From Sphaerochaeta sp. UBA5849 (GTDB taxonomy: Bacteria; Spirochaetota; Spirochaetia; Sphaerochaetales; Sphaerochaetaceae), in assembly GCA_002432715.1 (NCBI GenBank), contig DJGJ01000023.1, positions 1 through 22,968 of the forward strand: a stretch of DNA of 22,968 nucleotides, read 5' to 3'. A model generated the notes under the pieces. The model saw nothing but the letters and a program-made list of their open reading frames with translations, was not told the origin of the DNA and searched no databases. A program made the position numbers and the translations under genes. This document shows, in pieces, positions 7,953-15,998 of the stretch. How positions within the stretch are numbered: the stretch's first letter is position 1; every line of letters starts with the position of its first letter.

Positions 7953-8835
7953 GGTCGGCCTCCCTTCCGCTGAGTTTGAACTGCAGGACGGTGAAGAGGG
8001 AGATGATGAGCATCAACACGATCGACATGGCGCTTGCATAGCCCATGCGGTCCTCCAGGAATGCCACTTGATACACCTGCTGGACAATGAACTTGGTGGC
8101 ATAGCCAGGCCCTCCCTTCGTCATCACTGAAATCAATTCATACGCCTTGAAGGAGGCAATGGTTGCCAGCACCAATACAACCAACAAGGTGCTTCGCAAC
8201 AGGGGCAGGGTGATGGAAGTAAAGGTCTTCGGAGCAGATGCCCCATCGATTTTTGCAGCTTCGTAGAGTTCGATGGGAATGGCCTGCAACCCCGCAATGA
8301 GCACCACCATGTAGTAACCGGCTTGCGCCCAGATGGAGACTGCGATGATGGAGACCATCGCCAGCTTGCCGTCGGTCAGCCAGCGGATTCCATCGCCTCC
8401 CATACTGCGCAGCAGGTAGTTGATGATTCCCATCTCATCACCGAGAATGAAGCGCCAGGCGATACCGACGGTGATCATACTCAAGAGGGATGGTATATAA
8501 AAGAGGGATCGAAAGATTTTCTCACCCTTGAGGACGTTCTTATACAGCAGCAGGGCCAATGCCAGGGCATAGACCATGATCAGGGCAACGGTGAAGAAGG
8601 AGTAGACAATCGTATTGTTGAACGTCTTCCAAAAAACTTCGTCACCGGCCAGCTCAATAAAGTTGTCAAAGCCGATGAATTTCGGGGTGGTAAACACACC
8701 CCATTCGGTGAAGGACATCCTCAGGCCTTGGATGGCCGGGATGATGATGAAGGTTCCGAAAATGAGAATATTGGGAAGCAGGAAGAGCAGCGGGGCTGCT
8801 GTTTGATGAAAGTTTCCCTTGGTATGTCGTTTCAT
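7945..8835 (-). CDS. Sugar ABC transporter permease, MalF type
   Basis: This 296-residue CUT1-family permease opens with MKRHTKGNF and then a hydrophobic segment (LLFLLPNILIFGTFIII). It has five further membrane segments and an EAA loop reading YEAAKIDGASAPKTF, ending in LPLL. I chose the ATG at 8835, preceded by AGGAA. The frame stays open upstream to 8910, but that stretch contains two hairpins and would give an unlikely polar N-terminus. It forms a heterodimer with the next gene. The gap of 83 bases from the binding-protein gene is the longest within this operon and carries RNA structure. Confidence 0.94.
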   Translation of the reverse strand: MKRHTKGNFHQTAAPLLFLLPNILIFGTFIIIPAIQGLRMSFTEWGVFTTPKFIGFDNFIELAGDEVFWKTFNNTIVYSFFTVALIMVYALALALLLYKNVLKGEKIFRSLFYIPSLLSMITVGIAWRFILGDEMGIINYLLRSMGGDGIRWLTDGKLAMVSIIAVSIWAQAGYYMVVLIAGLQAIPIELYEAAKIDGASAPKTFTSITLPLLRSTLLVVLVLATIASFKAYELISVMTKGGPGYATKFIVQQVYQVAFLEDRMGYASAMSIVLMLIISLFTVLQFKLSGREADHE

Positions 8836-8848
8836 AGGAATTCCTAAA

Positions 8849-8864
8849 GGCAGGCAGCCCTGCC
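8849..8864 (-). repeat. Intercistronic hairpin 2
   Basis: A perfect 6-bp stem (GGCAGG / CCTGCC) encloses a 4-base loop, just upstream of the ribosome site of the MalF-type gene. In the leftward mRNA it is the second of two hairpins between the binding protein and its permeases. I see no T-run after it, so it is more likely an mRNA stability or attenuation element than a full terminator. Confidence 0.6.
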
Positions 8865-8874
8865 GGTCTGAAGG

Positions 8875-8904
8875 ATCGGGCTCCCCCTGGGTGGAGGAGC
8901 CGAT
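8875..8904 (-). repeat. Intercistronic hairpin 1, 3' of the solute-binding protein gene
   Basis: The inverted repeat ATCGGGCTCC / GGAGCCGAT forms a 9-bp stem with a single bulged G, starting 14 bases past the binding-protein stop. Such a structure can protect the binding-protein part of a transcript from 3' exonucleases, raising binding protein over permease. There is no T-run. Confidence 0.6.
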
Positions 8905-8918
8905 TTCCAACTGTCACC

Positions 8919-10175
8919 TTACTTGAAGAAGGTTGCACCTCTGTTGTCAACATTGATTGCAGCCTGTTCGGCGGTGATGTTGCCAAGCAGCACTTCCACA
9001 ATCTGCTCGCGGATGTAGGTGGTAACTTTGCTCAGGTTGGTATTCTTCCATTCGTTGGCGGTGTAGGCCGGGGTGACCTTCAGTTCTTCGAGGAAGACCT
9101 CAAAGTCGCCGCTGTTGGACGGATAGGTGACCTGTGCATCGTTGCGTGAAGGAATGTTGAAGGTGTCGCGGCTGTACATCTCGTTGTGAGCCTTGTCAGC
9201 GAAGGCGGCCATGAGCTTGAATGCTTCTTCCTGATTCTTTGCTCCCTTGAAGGAGGCAACGAACTTTCCGCCGGGAACCGACGAGTTGATAGCGCCCTTG
9301 GGCATACGCACAGCCTTCCATTCAAAGTCTTTCACGTTCTTGTTGTAGGTGTTGATGTTCCAGCTGCCGCCGATATGACCGGCAACAAGGCCCGCCTGGA
9401 AGAGCTCGGCAGGGTTCTCGGAACCGAGCCATACACTCTTGGGTACCAAACCTTCATCGTGCAGGTGCTTGAACCACTTCAGGGTTGCAATGGTACCGGG
9501 ATTGTTGAACTTGATGTTCGACTGATCCTCATTGAGGAAGCGTCCATTCCATTGGTACATGAGGGTGGAGAAGCGGTGCGGGGTGAAGTCGACGGCCAGG
9601 CCGTACTTCATGGCAGGATTGGCTGCGATAACCTTCTTGACGATGGTTTCCCATTCGCTCCATGTCCATGTCTTGCTGACTTCATCCACATCGATGCCGG
9701 CCTTGTCGAAAGCAGTCTTGTTGACCAGCATGCCGTTGGCTGTTGCTTCCGTGGGGTAGGCGATGAACTTGCCTTCCTTGTTGGTGGCAAAAGCTACCAT
9801 CGAAGGCAAATACTGCTTCTTCACTGCCTCAACATCGGCTACGTGGTTCTCGATCGGCTCCAGGCTGTCGACAACCACCGACAGGGTGTTGGTGGTGATA
9901 CGGGCCAGGTCGGGTGGGTTGCCGCCGCTGATCATCAGCTTGAGTTTCTGGTCATACTCGTTGTAGGCGACAATCTGGAGATCGAGCTTCACATGGGGGT
10001 TGGCCTTCAGGTAGTCATCCATGGTCTTCAGAAAGACATCGGACTCATTGGCGTCATTGAACCACAATACCGAAAGGGTCACATCTTTTTTCGCGCCCTC
10101 TTCCTTGGTTCCTGCTGCAAACATGGCCGTAGTGGCGAGCAACAGGATCATCAATGTCACGATTACTTTTTTCAT
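8919..10175 (-). CDS. Extracellular sugar-binding protein (SBP family 1)
   Basis: This is a 418-residue substrate-binding component of a CUT1-type sugar ABC transporter. It starts with a signal peptide (MKKVIVTLMILLLATTAMFA) followed by AGTKEEG. There is no lipobox cysteine, so signal peptidase I should release it into the periplasm. The mature part has the family 1 opening VTLSVLWFNDANESDVF and later GHIGGSWNIN. I chose the ATG at 10175 because ATAAGGAGG precedes it; the reading frame continues 67 codons upstream through the promoter and operator. It is the first gene of the operon that also holds two permeases, GH31 and the LacI regulator. The substrate is probably an alpha-linked oligosaccharide, judged only from the GH31 neighbour. 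Confidence 0.95.
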   Translation of the reverse strand: MKKVIVTLMILLLATTAMFAAGTKEEGAKKDVTLSVLWFNDANESDVFLKTMDDYLKANPHVKLDLQIVAYNEYDQKLKLMISGGNPPDLARITTNTLSVVVDSLEPIENHVADVEAVKKQYLPSMVAFATNKEGKFIAYPTEATANGMLVNKTAFDKAGIDVDEVSKTWTWSEWETIVKKVIAANPAMKYGLAVDFTPHRFSTLMYQWNGRFLNEDQSNIKFNNPGTIATLKWFKHLHDEGLVPKSVWLGSENPAELFQAGLVAGHIGGSWNINTYNKNVKDFEWKAVRMPKGAINSSVPGGKFVASFKGAKNQEEAFKLMAAFADKAHNEMYSRDTFNIPSRNDAQVTYPSNSGDFEVFLEELKVTPAYTANEWKNTNLSKVTTYIREQIVEVLLGNITAEQAAINVDNRGATFFK

Positions 10176-10210
10176 GCAGATCCTCCTTATTTTGATTGGC
10201 AAATTTACGC

Positions 10211-10220
10211 AAAACGTTTT
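10211..10220 (-). promoter_or_regulatory. Probable LacI-family operator
   Basis: AAAACGTTTT is a perfect 10-base palindrome with the central CpG typical of LacI-family operators. It lies just downstream of the -10 box, where a bound repressor would block initiation. The obvious ligand is the LacI-type protein encoded at the end of the same operon. Confidence 0.75.
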
Positions 10221-10229
10221 TACTCCTTT

Positions 10230-10259
10230 AGTATAGGACCAGTTTTTCCAATCTGTCAA
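10230..10259 (-). promoter_or_regulatory. Sigma-70 type promoter of the sugar-uptake operon
   Basis: On the minus strand TTGACA (plus-strand 10254-10259) and TATACT (10230-10235) are separated by 18 bases. The -35 box is a full consensus match. Transcription should start near 10223, inside or next to the palindrome, giving a leader of about 50 bases before the binding-protein ATG. Confidence 0.8.
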
Positions 10260-10313
10260 GGATTGGATGGAGAAGATACATGTGACGAATAAGCAGTAGT
10301 ATTGGATGTTTGT

Positions 10314-10347
10314 GACAAAGGGGAAGTCTCTCGGCTTCCCCTTTGTC
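10314..10347 (-). terminator. Strong hairpin, probable terminator of the fucosidase-CutC-M81 operon
   Basis: A perfect 13-bp stem (GACAAAGGGGAAG / CTTCCCCTTTGTC) encloses an 8-base loop, starting 33 bases past the M81 stop. It separates that operon from the promoter of the next leftward operon. There is no long T-run outside the stem, so termination may be partly factor-assisted. Confidence 0.7.
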
Positions 10348-10379
10348 GTCAAAACACACAAAGAATACGGTTGCAAATC

Positions 10380-11852
10380 TCAGATCAATTCCAACTCGGC
10401 CTCGAACTCCTTGTCCAAAGGGAAGATGGGCCTGGGCAGGTTCTTGTAGGGAAGCCGTTCGAAGAGCTCGTCGGAGGAGCCGGTGGTAAGAGCCATCATC
10501 GAGCGCTTTGCAATGGCGCGGATCTCAGGCTCCAGGTAGCCCAGCTTCACCACAATGGCCTTTCTCTCTTTCGGCTCGGCTCCCAGCACCCTCATCATCT
10601 GCGGGTCATAGCAGCCCACATGCTTGGATGCAACCACCACGTCAACTCCCTCAACATCAAGCAGGGCGAGGTCAGCACCATTGGCCCCCTCCCACTGCTT
10701 CTTCAAACTTCTTACCGTTACCTTTGCCCTCACAGGTCTGCTCTTGACCGTGTCGAACTTCGCCCCGAGGGCGCACTCGAAGCTTGCACCTACGCCTTGT
10801 TCGAATGCTTTTCTGACCACCTCCGGGTCGTAGAAGCCCTGGTAGAGCAAGGGAGGCTCGAGCTTGGAGAGAACGGGGTCGGAGAGGATGAGGGAGAGGA
10901 AATTAGTGACATCGCCGCTGCTTCCCGCAGTGGGGTTGTCACCGCTGTCGCTGATGACCACCGGGTATACGCCCTCGGAAATTGACTGCTTGGTCGCCTC
11001 CAGTGCATCGGAAGGCATCCTCGTCTCGTTGTAGAAGCCGAATTCCTTCCTTCTGGACCAGAAGAGGTGTGCAAGTTCTCCGGCAAGTGCATTCGCTTGG
11101 TTTTGGTTGTCTTGGGTGACCACCACCGCATGCACCGCATTCTCCTTCCCGTCGGCCCAGGGGAAGCCCAAAAGGTAGGAGCATGCAAGTACGCCCTCCT
11201 GTTGCTCTCTTGCCCTGAGTTCCTTGATCAGGCTCTTCATCGGCTCGACCGAGGTCTCGCTCTGCTCGCCTGCGATGAGCATGGGGATGCGCACCGCCGC
11301 CATCGTCGGCTTCTTTCCTCCCTCCAGGGTGCGGATGACCATCAATGCGGCATGGATGCCCGTCTCATAGGTGTCGGTGTGGGGGGCGCACTTGTAGCCG
11401 ACAAAGCCGTCTGCTGCATGGCGCATCCTCTTGGTGAGGGTTGCATGCATGTCCAGACTGGTGAATAAAGGAGTAGTTGGGTGTAGTTTTCTAACTGCTT
11501 CGAGCAGATCCTGCTCGGCCTCTCCGATCCCATCGACACGCATGCTTCCGTGCAGCGACAGGCAGATTGCGTCGATCGCTCCTGCTTCCGTAAGCTTTTG
11601 CAGCATCTCTCTCTTAAGTTCTTGGTAGTAGTCGTGATCCCACACTCCGTTGGGCACCGCACGCGCTACCAGGGAGGGAACGACCTCGTAGCCTGCGGCT
11701 ATCAGGGTGTTGATAATGCCGCTTGCCGAGCTCTCGCGCTTGATGAACAGGTCCGCTCCCCTTGTGACCCAAATCTCGTCCCTGCCGGTGATGATGGGGT
11801 TGAAGGTGTCGCTCTCGTGGTGGAGCCCCCCTACAAAGACTCGCTTCTTCAT
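10380..11852 (-). CDS. M81 family metallopeptidase (MlrC-like)
   Basis: This 490-residue protein resembles the MlrC/DUF1485 group of zinc amidohydrolases, named after microcystinase C. Visible motifs are GLHHESDTFNP at 9-19, LSLHGSM at 98-104, SLDMHAT at 132-138 and the PHTDTYETG block at 157-165. D134 and H136 are likely zinc ligands. It has no signal peptide and should be cytoplasmic. The ATG at 11852 overlaps the CutC stop as ATGA; the frame remains open upstream to 12056 but only as a shadow of CutC. It is the last gene of a leftward operon with GH29 and CutC. The physiological substrate is unknown. The context suggests an amide or peptide-like bond in, or linked to, the imported glycan. 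Confidence 0.88.
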   Translation of the reverse strand: MKKRVFVGGLHHESDTFNPIITGRDEIWVTRGADLFIKRESSASGIINTLIAAGYEVVPSLVARAVPNGVWDHDYYQELKREMLQKLTEAGAIDAICLSLHGSMRVDGIGEAEQDLLEAVRKLHPTTPLFTSLDMHATLTKRMRHAADGFVGYKCAPHTDTYETGIHAALMVIRTLEGGKKPTMAAVRIPMLIAGEQSETSVEPMKSLIKELRAREQQEGVLACSYLLGFPWADGKENAVHAVVVTQDNQNQANALAGELAHLFWSRRKEFGFYNETRMPSDALEATKQSISEGVYPVVISDSGDNPTAGSSGDVTNFLSLILSDPVLSKLEPPLLYQGFYDPEVVRKAFEQGVGASFECALGAKFDTVKSRPVRAKVTVRSLKKQWEGANGADLALLDVEGVDVVVASKHVGCYDPQMMRVLGAEPKERKAIVVKLGYLEPEIRAIAKRSMMALTTGSSDELFERLPYKNLPRPIFPLDKEFEAELELI

Positions 11853-12583
11853 CGCTTGGCCCCCACTATGGCGCTCACCCGACTGGCATCGGTGTGGCTG
11901 ATGCTGAACTCGGCCTGCCTGAGCATGCCACCCATGTAGATGTGCTCGGGACGGTAGGTCATCTTCGACTCGTAGGTTCCCGGGACGAACACATGGTATT
12001 CCTTGGCCCCCACCTGCTCTTGCAGGTAGGCGAAGTTGCGCTCGGTAATCCCGCAACCGGGCATGACGATGATCCTGTCTCCGGCCTGCCTGACCAGCAT
12101 CTTCAGTGTCTGGAGCCCCTCGATGACCGTGGCCTCCAGGCCGCTGGTCAGAAGCCGGTCGACACCCAGGGAAATGAGCGTCTCCAGAGAGCGCGAAGCA
12201 TCGCGCGTCATGTCGAAGGCGCGGTGGAAGGTGACCGAGCAGGGCCGGGCAAGGGTGATGATTTCCTTGCTCCTCTGTACATCAATCTCCCCGTCGGGGG
12301 TAAGGATTCCGAAGACGATACCGTCGGCCCCCGCCTCCCTGAAGAGTTTCACATCCTCCTTCATGGCCTCGAACTCAAGAGCGCTGTAGCAGAAGTCGCC
12401 TCCGCGCGGCCTGATCATGACATTCATGGCGATGCTGCTGTGCTTGCGGGCCACCTTGAAGGCCCCAAGCGACGGAGTCGTGCCCCCCTCGAACAGGTCG
12501 GCGCAGAACTCGACGCGGTCGGCGCCTCCTGCCTCGGCGGCCAGCACGCTTTCGATCGATTCCAGGCAAATCTCAATCTTCAT
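11849..12583 (-). CDS. cutC: CutC family TIM-barrel protein
   Basis: The 244 residues match the CutC family throughout: EICLES at 4-9, GGADRVEFC at 19-27, GGTTPSLG at 33-40, MIRPRGGDFCYS at 56-67 and VTFHRAFD at 117-124. The family is annotated as copper homeostasis from E. coli genetics, but its biochemical activity is unsettled. Here its start overlaps the fucosidase stop and its end overlaps the M81 start, both as ATGA. It is thus translationally locked into a glycan catabolic operon, which argues for a metabolic rather than metal role. AAAGGAAG precedes the ATG. No signal peptide is present. Confidence 0.92.
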   Translation of the reverse strand: MKIEICLESIESVLAAEAGGADRVEFCADLFEGGTTPSLGAFKVARKHSSIAMNVMIRPRGGDFCYSALEFEAMKEDVKLFREAGADGIVFGILTPDGEIDVQRSKEIITLARPCSVTFHRAFDMTRDASRSLETLISLGVDRLLTSGLEATVIEGLQTLKMLVRQAGDRIIVMPGCGITERNFAYLQEQVGAKEYHVFVPGTYESKMTYRPEHIYMGGMLRQAEFSISHTDASRVSAIVGAKR

Positions 12584-13914
12584 AGTGTTTCTTCCTTTCT
12601 TAGTACCAGTCGTATGGTGGTGTCGACAAGCTCGGCTCTTGTGAGCTCATCGCCGATCGTATGCAAACAGATTTCATGCTTCCCTTTTTTCAGCTGCAAA
12701 CCAGTGACGAACACATCAGAGAAGCGACCCTTTTGCAGGGAGCTGCGGTAGTGGTTTCCTCCAACCTCAAGGCAGAGTTTCTGCTCCTTGGCAAGGGCTC
12801 CCTCACTTTTCCAGCCGATGGAGAGTTGGGTATCCTCATGCAGTTCAAGGCTCCAGCAAAGGGTGGTGGGAATGGGGCGATAGGAGTAGTACTCTGTTCC
12901 TGTATAGCGATAAGCAGTCAAAGGCTCAGGACAAGGCTGATCAAGTAATATCATTGGAAGCTTTCTCTTATTCAATTCTCTTTTCAGCGGATCTTTGGCC
13001 AGCTCAGCTCCGATGCCCTCGAGCACCTCCTGCTCAAAGCTCTGGATGGCGCCATTTCCCATCAGGCCGATGTTGAGCAGGTAGTTGCCCCCTTCTTGGA
13101 CCACCTTTCTTGCAGTATCTGACAACTCTTGAATTTTCTCGTCCTTGTCCCCCCGGACCTGCCAGCTGCGATACCCCCATGTCTCCTTATAAATGGAGGC
13201 GGGAGTCTGCCACGGACAATTCAAAGGTACGGTAGGAAGCTGGTTGTCCCCCATGGTCAGAAAGTCCTGCCTGTCGTTCCATATTCTTCCGTTGACCATG
13301 CAATGGGGCTGCAGCGTCTGTACAAGGTCATAGACTTCCTGGCTCTGCGCTTCTGTAGGAGCGCCCATATCCATCCATAGCTCACAAATTGGGCCATAGT
13401 TGGAAAGGAGCTCGGTCAGCTGGGCGATGTTCAACCTCTGATGGGAAGGGGGAATCGGGTCGCTGTTATGGCTGCTGATGGGCAGGGCTTCGCTGAAGTG
13501 CCAATCGATCCAGGAGAAGTAGATGCCGAAGGCAAGCCCTTGGCTTTTACACTCATCACTCAATGCCCTGACAATATCACGCCTGCAGGCTGCATTCGTG
13601 CTCTTGTAATCGGTGGTAGCAGTGTCGAACAGGCAGAATCCGTCGTGGTGCTTGGTTGTAATAACCAAGTACCGTATTCCAGCTCTTTTCGCCGTGGCAA
13701 CAATGTGCTGAGGATTAAACTCGGGGAGGCTGAATTGTGCAGTCAATGCCTCATAGTCGGCCTGGGGAAGGTAGCCGTGGGAGAGTATCTGCTCAGAGTA
13801 CCCCCGGGTGATGGGTTCTCCCTTCCACACTCCGCCGGGAATAGAATAGAGCCCGAAATGGATGAAGAGGCCGAACTGTAGATCGAGCCACTGTTGTACT
13901 GCTTCTCGTTTCAT
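12580..13914 (-). CDS. Glycoside hydrolase family 29 alpha-L-fucosidase
   Basis: This 444-residue protein has the GH29 opening WLDLQFGLFIHFGLYSIPGG, then KHHDGFCLFDT, GIYFSWIDWH and ELWMDMG; the nucleophile is D182 in that last motif. A later block (NCPWQTPASIYKETWGYR) is typical of the family. The C-terminal part looks like a beta-sandwich. No signal peptide is seen, so it should hydrolyse fucosides in the cytoplasm. I prefer the ATG at 13914, which has GGAG eight bases upstream; a GTG directly before it (13917) is possible. It is the first gene of the leftward operon and diverges from the transporter operon. Linkage preference cannot be deduced. Confidence 0.92.
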   Translation of the reverse strand: MKREAVQQWLDLQFGLFIHFGLYSIPGGVWKGEPITRGYSEQILSHGYLPQADYEALTAQFSLPEFNPQHIVATAKRAGIRYLVITTKHHDGFCLFDTATTDYKSTNAACRRDIVRALSDECKSQGLAFGIYFSWIDWHFSEALPISSHNSDPIPPSHQRLNIAQLTELLSNYGPICELWMDMGAPTEAQSQEVYDLVQTLQPHCMVNGRIWNDRQDFLTMGDNQLPTVPLNCPWQTPASIYKETWGYRSWQVRGDKDEKIQELSDTARKVVQEGGNYLLNIGLMGNGAIQSFEQEVLEGIGAELAKDPLKRELNKRKLPMILLDQPCPEPLTAYRYTGTEYYSYRPIPTTLCWSLELHEDTQLSIGWKSEGALAKEQKLCLEVGGNHYRSSLQKGRFSDVFVTGLQLKKGKHEICLHTIGDELTRAELVDTTIRLVLRKEETL

Positions 13915-14123
13915 CACTGTATCTCCTATCTGATCATTGGTAGCTTAGTACGAGTACAGGTTGTACAACAGAGTCAAAGTTTCCAAGAACCTTCTTGTAC
14001 TGCGTCATTTTTTCAAAGTTCGACCTATCCTGCAAAAAATGACGCCTTGCAGCAATCGTAAGCTGACCGAGCTTTGGAAACTTGACTCTTATGCGTTTCT
14101 GACTTCCATGCGACGATTTTGTC
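13915..14123. promoter_or_regulatory. Divergent control region with nested inverted repeats
   Basis: About 210 bases lie between the fucosidase and permease starts. An inner perfect inverted repeat, GCGTCATTTTTT (14002-14013) and AAAAAATGACGC (14034-14045), has a 20-base centre. It is flanked by an outer imperfect pair, AGAGTCAAAGTTTCCAAG (13970-13987) and CTTTGGAAACTTGACTCT (14072-14089), which differ by one T within the core. Each outer arm presents GGAAAC followed by TTGACTCT facing its own gene, so each may hold a -35 box. No good -10 box is seen at normal spacing, which suggests activator-dependent promoters. The membrane-linked AraC-family protein at 19279 is the obvious candidate regulator. 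Confidence 0.6.
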
Positions 14124-15059
14124 ATGAAGAACGCACTCAACCAACCACGACAGCTCAGCTTGGGAAGAAAGATGGGCAGACATTGGCAATTCTATGTCAT
14201 TGTTGCTCTTCCCATGCTCTACTTCATCATTTTCAAGTACGTTCCCATGTATGGCGTCCTGCTTGCTTTCAAGCGCTACCGCGTCAGCCAAGGGATTTGG
14301 AACAGCCCTTGGGTGGGCCTCTATCAGTTTGAGAAGTTCTTCACGAACCCCTCGAGCCTGAAGATCATGTTCAACACCTTCTCGCTGAGCATGTATGCCC
14401 TGGTCTCATCCATCCCCTTGGCAGTGATCCTTGCCATCGCATTGAACGAGACCGGCTCGAAAGTCTGGCGCAAGAGCGTACAGATGGTCACCTACGCTCC
14501 CTACTTTATCTCAACCGTGGTCATGGTAGCCATCCTGATGCAGTTCCTCGACCCTGCCTTGGGTCTGTTCAATGCGATCAGGGCGGCATTCGGCAAGGAA
14601 TCGATTAACTTCATGGGCGAAGCCCATATGTTCAAGCACATCTACGTCTGGTCGGCCCTCTGGCAGAACACCGGGTACAACGCAATCATCTACCTTGCCG
14701 CCCTGACCGGGATAAACCCCGAGCTCTATGAGGCTGCGAAAGTCGACGGGGTGAACAAGTTCCAGAAAATATGGTATGTGGACCTGCCGTGCATCAAGAA
14801 TACCATCGTCATCATGTTCATCATGAATATGGGCTTTGTCATGAGCCTTGGGTTCGAGAAGGCCTTCCTTATGCAGAATCCGCTCAACCTGCAGGCTGCC
14901 GAGATCATGTCCACCTACGTCTACAAGATGGGCTTGATCAACAGCGACTTCAGCTACTCAACCGCCATCGATGTGGTCAACTCAATCATCAACATCGTCT
15001 TGATTCTGACCTTCAACCACATCGCCAAGACTAAAAACAAGGAAGGGGGTCTGTGGTGA
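14124..15059 (+). CDS. Polysaccharide-type ABC transporter permease, LplB-like
   Basis: This 311-residue permease carries the subfamily signature at its first membrane segment, IVALPMLYFIIFKYVPMYG, seen in LplB/YtcP-type transporters for oligosaccharides and polysaccharides. About six membrane segments follow. The EAA loop reads YEAAKVDGVNKFQKIW and ends in LP. The ATG at 14124 has no clear ribosome site; an ATG at 14172 has GGGAAG just upstream and would remove 16 residues. I keep the longer form because SLGRKM before the first membrane segment fits what I recall of related proteins. The gene ends in an overlap with the next permease. No ATPase gene is present in the operon. Confidence 0.9.
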   Translation: MKNALNQPRQLSLGRKMGRHWQFYVIVALPMLYFIIFKYVPMYGVLLAFKRYRVSQGIWNSPWVGLYQFEKFFTNPSSLKIMFNTFSLSMYALVSSIPLAVILAIALNETGSKVWRKSVQMVTYAPYFISTVVMVAILMQFLDPALGLFNAIRAAFGKESINFMGEAHMFKHIYVWSALWQNTGYNAIIYLAALTGINPELYEAAKVDGVNKFQKIWYVDLPCIKNTIVIMFIMNMGFVMSLGFEKAFLMQNPLNLQAAEIMSTYVYKMGLINSDFSYSTAIDVVNSIINIVLILTFNHIAKTKNKEGGLW

Positions 15060-15952
15060 TGCACTACAAACGAAAAGAACTTCTCACTGACCGAGTATTT
15101 TCAGTGATGGTGAACAGCTTCTTGTTCATCAGTCTGGTCATTGTGCTCTACCCCTTGCTCTACATCGTAGCGTGTTCGTTCAGCGAACCCCAGGCAGTGA
15201 TGGCCAAGAAGGTGTGGTTGTTTCCCGTCAATTTTGACTTGATCAGCTACAAGGCGGTCTTTACCAACAAGCAGATCGGAACCGGCTATATGAACAGCCT
15301 CTACTATATGGTGACCGGGACGGTGGTCAGCGTACTGCTTACCATGCTGCTCGCCTATCCGCTTTCGCGCAAGGAGTTCTACGGGCGCTCGGTGGTGACC
15401 AAGCTCATCCTCTTTACCATGCTCTTCACCGGTGGAACCATCCCCCTCTATCTGGTGGTGCGGAACCTCGGTATCTACGACACCCGGTGGGCGATCATCC
15501 TGCCTAATGCCATCACGGTCTGGAACGTCATTATTGCCCGTACCTTCCTGCAGGAGAACATCTCCGACGAGCTGTACGAGGCGGCTGAGATCGACGGCTG
15601 CTCGGATATTCGCTTCCTGTTCTCTTTCGTCTTCCCCTTAAGCGGGGCGATTGTGGCCGTCCTTGCACTCTTCTATGCAGTAGGGCAGTGGAACAAGTAC
15701 TTCGATGCACTCTTGTATTTGCAGAAGCAGGCCCTCTATCCCTTGCAGATTGTGCTGCGCAATATCCTGATCATCAACCGCAACACACCCTCGATGACCG
15801 TAGATGTCGAGGCGGCCATCAGGGCTCAGGGGCTCAGCGAGACGATCCGGTATGCGGTCATCGTTGTAGCCAGTGTTCCGCTTCTGGTAATCTACCCGTT
15901 CGTGCAAAGGTTTTTCGTCAAGGGAGTCATGATTGGCTCCGTCAAAGGTTAG
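15059..15952 (+). CDS. Polysaccharide-type ABC transporter permease, YtcP/LplC-like
   Basis: This 297-residue MalG-like permease of the CUT1 family has hydrophobic segments beginning at SFLFISLVIVLYPLLYIVAC and four or five more downstream. Its EAA loop reads YEAAEIDGCSDIRFLF, and its C-terminal VKGVMIGSVKG is typical of this branch. The preferred ATG at 15059 overlaps the LplB-like stop as TGATG, with GGAAGGGGG upstream; two GTG codons (15053 and 15056) are alternatives. It forms the membrane channel with the preceding gene. The binding-protein gene follows after 46 bases that contain a hairpin. Confidence 0.93.
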   Translation: MHYKRKELLTDRVFSVMVNSFLFISLVIVLYPLLYIVACSFSEPQAVMAKKVWLFPVNFDLISYKAVFTNKQIGTGYMNSLYYMVTGTVVSVLLTMLLAYPLSRKEFYGRSVVTKLILFTMLFTGGTIPLYLVVRNLGIYDTRWAIILPNAITVWNVIIARTFLQENISDELYEAAEIDGCSDIRFLFSFVFPLSGAIVAVLALFYAVGQWNKYFDALLYLQKQALYPLQIVLRNILIINRNTPSMTVDVEAAIRAQGLSETIRYAVIVVASVPLLVIYPFVQRFFVKGVMIGSVKG

Positions 15953-15959
15953 GAGTACA

Positions 15960-15979
15960 CAGTCTCCCTGTGGAGGCTG
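15960..15979 (+). repeat. Hairpin between permease and binding-protein genes
   Basis: CAGTCTCC and GGAGGCTG form an 8-bp stem with one T-G pair and a 4-base loop. It ends 19 bases before the binding-protein ATG. There is no T-run. It could mark a processing point that lets the binding-protein message outlive the permease message. Confidence 0.5.
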
Positions 15980-15998
15980 CAAACAATAGGAGGAATCC

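Noticed and set aside
9186..10292. Plus-strand open frame of 368 codons opposite the first binding-protein gene
   Set aside because: It lies entirely antisense to a gene with signal peptide, ribosome site and promoter, and runs through that promoter region.
11894..12751. Plus-strand open frame of 285 codons opposite CutC
   Set aside because: The CutC motifs on the minus strand are continuous and the two ATGA overlaps fix the real reading frames.
14002..14045. Inner inverted repeat as a rho-independent terminator
   Set aside because: It lies between two divergent gene starts, where no transcript needs ending. The repeated outer arms point to a regulatory role instead.
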